37,274 nt of DNA, taken from the NCBI GenBank assembly GCA_019247775.1, contig JAFBAN010000193.1, positions 1 through 37,274 of the forward strand, read 5' to 3'. A program made the position numbers and the translations under genes. Every line of letters starts with the position of its first letter. The stretch's first letter is position 1. The stretch is from Chitinophagaceae bacterium (GTDB taxonomy: Bacteria > Bacteroidota > Bacteroidia > Chitinophagales > Chitinophagaceae). Under the pieces are notes generated by a model. The model made no database searches and was not told the origin of the DNA. It worked only from the letters and a program-made list of their open reading frames with translations. This document shows, in pieces, positions 35,245-37,274 of this stretch.

Positions 35245-36240
35245 ATGATTTACAGACAATTCGGTACTACTGATCTCCGGGTAAGTGAGATCGGTTTTGG
35301 CACCTGGGCCATTGGTGGCGCGGCCAGTGTGGGCGGTGTGGCCATTGGTTGGGGGGAATCAGACGATAAGGTATCGGTCAGCGCGATAGACGCAGCCATT
35401 CATGTAGGGATCAATTTTTTCGATACCGCTGATTTTTACGGACTGGGTCATGCGGAAGAATTGCTCGGCAACACCATCGGGAATCGCAGCGATATGATCA
35501 TCGCTTCCAAAGTAGGGCAGAAAAAAGGGGATGACGGAAAAATAGCCATCGACTATAGCAAAGACTATATCATCAAAGCCTGCGAAGCCAGCCTGCGCCG
35601 GCTGAAAAGGGATGCGATCGATTTCCATCACCTGCATGTAGCGAGAATGCACCATCTCGACAATGGGGAGTGTATCGAAGCCATGCTGCGGCTGCAGCAG
35701 CAGGGAAAGATCAGGTACTGGGGTATTTCACTCATCACGTTCAATCCCTTTCCCGAAGCGGATTTCTTTTTTGAGCACAATATCGGCAGCGGGTTTCAGC
35801 TGGTGTTCAATATTATCAATCAGAAAGCCCTTCCCATTTTACAAACCGCCGCGGCAAAAGGATACGGGGTCATCGCGCGCATGCCGCTTCAGTTCGGGTT
35901 ATTGACGGGAAAGATCAAAAGGGATAGTCGTTTCAATACCGACGATCACCGCAGCTACCGCCTGGTGCCGCAGATCCTCGATAGTTCGCTCAATATCCTC
36001 GAAGCGCAGGTCTGGCCACTCTGTGAAAAATATGGCACAACGGAAGCGGGGCTGGCATTAAGCTATATCCTCAGCTACCCGGAAGTGTCTGCCGTGATCC
36101 CAGGCATCCGCACGCCTGAACATGTGGGCCGGAATACGGAGCAGCTGGTCACACTCGAGGCAGCCGATAAAATGCATCTGCAAAACCTGTACACATCGCA
36201 TTGGCTGCCCGTAATGGACATGATGGAAAAACAAGGATAG
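35245..36240 (+). CDS. Aldo/keto reductase
   Basis: A 331-residue NADPH-dependent oxidoreductase of the aldo/keto reductase superfamily, a TIM barrel reducing aldehydes or ketones in the cytoplasm. The catalytic tetrad is intact: D60 (FFDTAD), Y65 (DFYGLG), K89 (IASKVG) and H131 (FHHLHVA). The C-terminal VSAVIPGIRTPEHVGRN is the usual cofactor-binding end. The start MIYRQFGTTDLRVSEIGFGT is canonical, yet it lies six bases after a repeat arm, so promoter and ribosome-binding signals must be inside or overlap the repeat. Its stop directly abuts the stop of the convergent GT39-like gene. The substrate is unknown. Confidence 0.93.
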   Translation: MIYRQFGTTDLRVSEIGFGTWAIGGAASVGGVAIGWGESDDKVSVSAIDAAIHVGINFFDTADFYGLGHAEELLGNTIGNRSDMIIASKVGQKKGDDGKIAIDYSKDYIIKACEASLRRLKRDAIDFHHLHVARMHHLDNGECIEAMLRLQQQGKIRYWGISLITFNPFPEADFFFEHNIGSGFQLVFNIINQKALPILQTAAAKGYGVIARMPLQFGLLTGKIKRDSRFNTDDHRSYRLVPQILDSSLNILEAQVWPLCEKYGTTEAGLALSYILSYPEVSAVIPGIRTPEHVGRNTEQLVTLEAADKMHLQNLYTSHWLPVMDMMEKQG

Positions 36241-37274
36241 TTATTCCATTCCAAATTGCCGCTTGTCCTTCAGCAGATTTTTTTCGGCGATGATGCGGAC
36301 AGAATCATCGGGGTTGCTGTACAGGATGATCTTGGTGCGGTACTCTCTTGCCAAGGGCTGCCTCACCGAATCGATGATCTCTCTTTTTCGCCAGTGATTG
36401 AAGAACAGATCATCCGGTGGTGGCAGATCATCGGTAACGAATAAAAAATATTTTTGTGTGAACTGATCCGGCAGCCAGAAGACATAGCTGGCATTATCGC
36501 TGTAAATCTCAGGTAGGCCGAGCCGATGCCCGTAAAAAGCAAGCGCGCCGGCTTCTCCGTAGTTATCGCCGTACACCATTGTCTTCTTTTTCACAGAATC
36601 CGGCAGGGCATTGTACACTTTCGCGGTCTTCTCCGCCATTTCTTTCCAACCCAGCATATCGGCGAAATCCTGCGGCAGTGCATGTTGCCTGCGGTCTTCC
36701 CAACGCATGAATCCATTGTTTTCCAGATGCGCCGACACATAAAAACCGGCCAGTTTATCAGGCGACATGAAGGGAACCAGTATGGGTAGAAAAAGGAGCA
36801 GCAGTACAAGCATAAAGGCCGGCGCCGTCCAGCGCAGCCAGCCGAAGCCGCGCAGTACCACTACGCGACTGAGCCAGATACCGCCGAAAGCCATCAGGGT
36901 GGGGTAGGCAGCTGCGCCGTAATAGCCCTTGCCGTTAAAATAAAGGAGTTGCGCCATGATGGCGAAGTAAATGATAGCGACCGCCAGGTATTTTCTGCCT
37001 TCGCGATGGAACAGGATGAACAATAATCCGCCCAGCCAGATAAAAAATGAAGGCAGCGCTATCAGGAACTGATCAGTGATGAAATCGATCCGGCTGTTAT
37101 ATTGAAGCTGCTGTTTCGTAAGCAGACCCATATGATGGATCACCGGAAAATGATGCCTATACTGCCATAAAAAATTAGGCAGGCAGATCAGCAACCCAAT
37201 GAACATGGCCGTATAAAAATGCCTGTTGAGCAGCCATCTCCTTTTATCGGTGAGCAGCACGGAAAGCAGGAAAG
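36241..37274 (-). CDS. GT39-like membrane glycosyltransferase, C-terminal part (runs off window)
   Basis: The frame stays open to the window edge; the N-terminal catalytic part lies beyond. About 343 codons are visible. Hydrophobic helices occupy the first 170 visible residues (FYTAMFIGLLICLPNFLW, FLIALPSFFIWLGGLLFI, LMAFGGIWLSRVVVL and others), followed by a soluble C-terminal domain of about 160 residues with YGDNYGEAGALAFYG. This pattern fits the ArnT/GT39 family of polyprenol-phosphate-sugar transferases, which glycosylate lipid or protein in the periplasm. A GTG at 37260 is an internal valine codon, not the start. The stop complement at 36241-36243 directly follows the TAG of the aldo/keto reductase, so the two genes meet without a spacer. 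Confidence 0.7.
   Translation of the reverse strand, partial: FLLSVLLTDKRRWLLNRHFYTAMFIGLLICLPNFLWQYRHHFPVIHHMGLLTKQQLQYNSRIDFITDQFLIALPSFFIWLGGLLFILFHREGRKYLAVAIIYFAIMAQLLYFNGKGYYGAAAYPTLMAFGGIWLSRVVVLRGFGWLRWTAPAFMLVLLLLFLPILVPFMSPDKLAGFYVSAHLENNGFMRWEDRRQHALPQDFADMLGWKEMAEKTAKVYNALPDSVKKKTMVYGDNYGEAGALAFYGHRLGLPEIYSDNASYVFWLPDQFTQKYFLFVTDDLPPPDDLFFNHWRKREIIDSVRQPLAREYRTKIILYSNPDDSVRIIAEKNLLKDKRQFGME

Overview
The window reads as a contiguous stretch of chromosome from a member of the Bacteroidota, most likely a Chitinophagaceae-like organism. The evidence is the Bacteroidota -7 promoter box (TAnnTTTG) in front of glyS, mfd, araC, fumC and the enoyl-CoA hydratase gene, a secreted protease with a type IX secretion (T9SS) C-terminal sorting domain, and characteristic housekeeping families (homodimeric GlyRS, GyrB of about 660 residues, class II fumarase, TRIC-type channel). 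I see no phage, insertion sequence, CRISPR array, rRNA or tRNA gene.

Layout. 43-2254: a compact plus-strand run of D-aminoacyl-tRNA deacylase, group III truncated hemoglobin, MazG-like pyrophosphohydrolase and a YihY/BrkB membrane protein. 2398-6208: an exported M24 aminopeptidase P-like protein, glycyl-tRNA synthetase and a ferredoxin-NADP reductase-like flavoprotein. 6417-12838: two subtilisin-family proteases (one lipoprotein, one T9SS cargo) and a divergent small lipoprotein. 12957-18858: mfd, a 68-residue orphan and gyrB. 19123-21790: an AraC-type regulator and an amidohydrolase lipoprotein. 21892-28604: a four-gene extracytoplasmic module, comprising a PSCyt1-DUF1549-(CBM6-like)-DUF1553 haem protein, a Tat-exported DUF1501 protein, a Tat-exported sugar isomerase/epimerase-like TIM barrel, and a DUF2231-cytochrome-LRR membrane protein. 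28609-37274: a DUF885 protein, fumarase, an alkaline-phosphatase-superfamily protein, enoyl-CoA hydratase, a TRIC channel, an orphan B12-binding domain, an aldo/keto reductase and the C-terminal part of a GT39-like glycosyltransferase.

The strongest unexplained signal lies between the genes. Fifteen intergenic loci carry long inverted repeats or single arms. In six families (A, B, C, F, G, H) the arms are built from degenerate 7-nt tandem units; three others (D, E, I) have the same hairpin layout with other unit lengths. Several families recur in the window. Where the two arms of one hairpin differ in length in family A, they differ by whole heptads. Arms begin within a few bases of stop codons and end a few bases short of -7 promoter boxes. 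At one convergent junction both flanking genes take their last codons and stop from the two arms. Family A copies bracket two single genes. I regard this heptad-armed hairpin class as the best candidate for an undescribed element system. The second candidate is the haem/Tat module at 21892-28604, which the sequence suggests acts on carbohydrate outside the cytoplasm.

No gene-free stretch exceeds 300 bases. The largest gaps (8184-8452 and 18859-19122) are described in the feature list. Several genes need starts downstream of the longest reading frame (glyS, fumC, the T9SS protease, amidohydrolase, enoyl-CoA hydratase, TRIC); the reasons are given for each.
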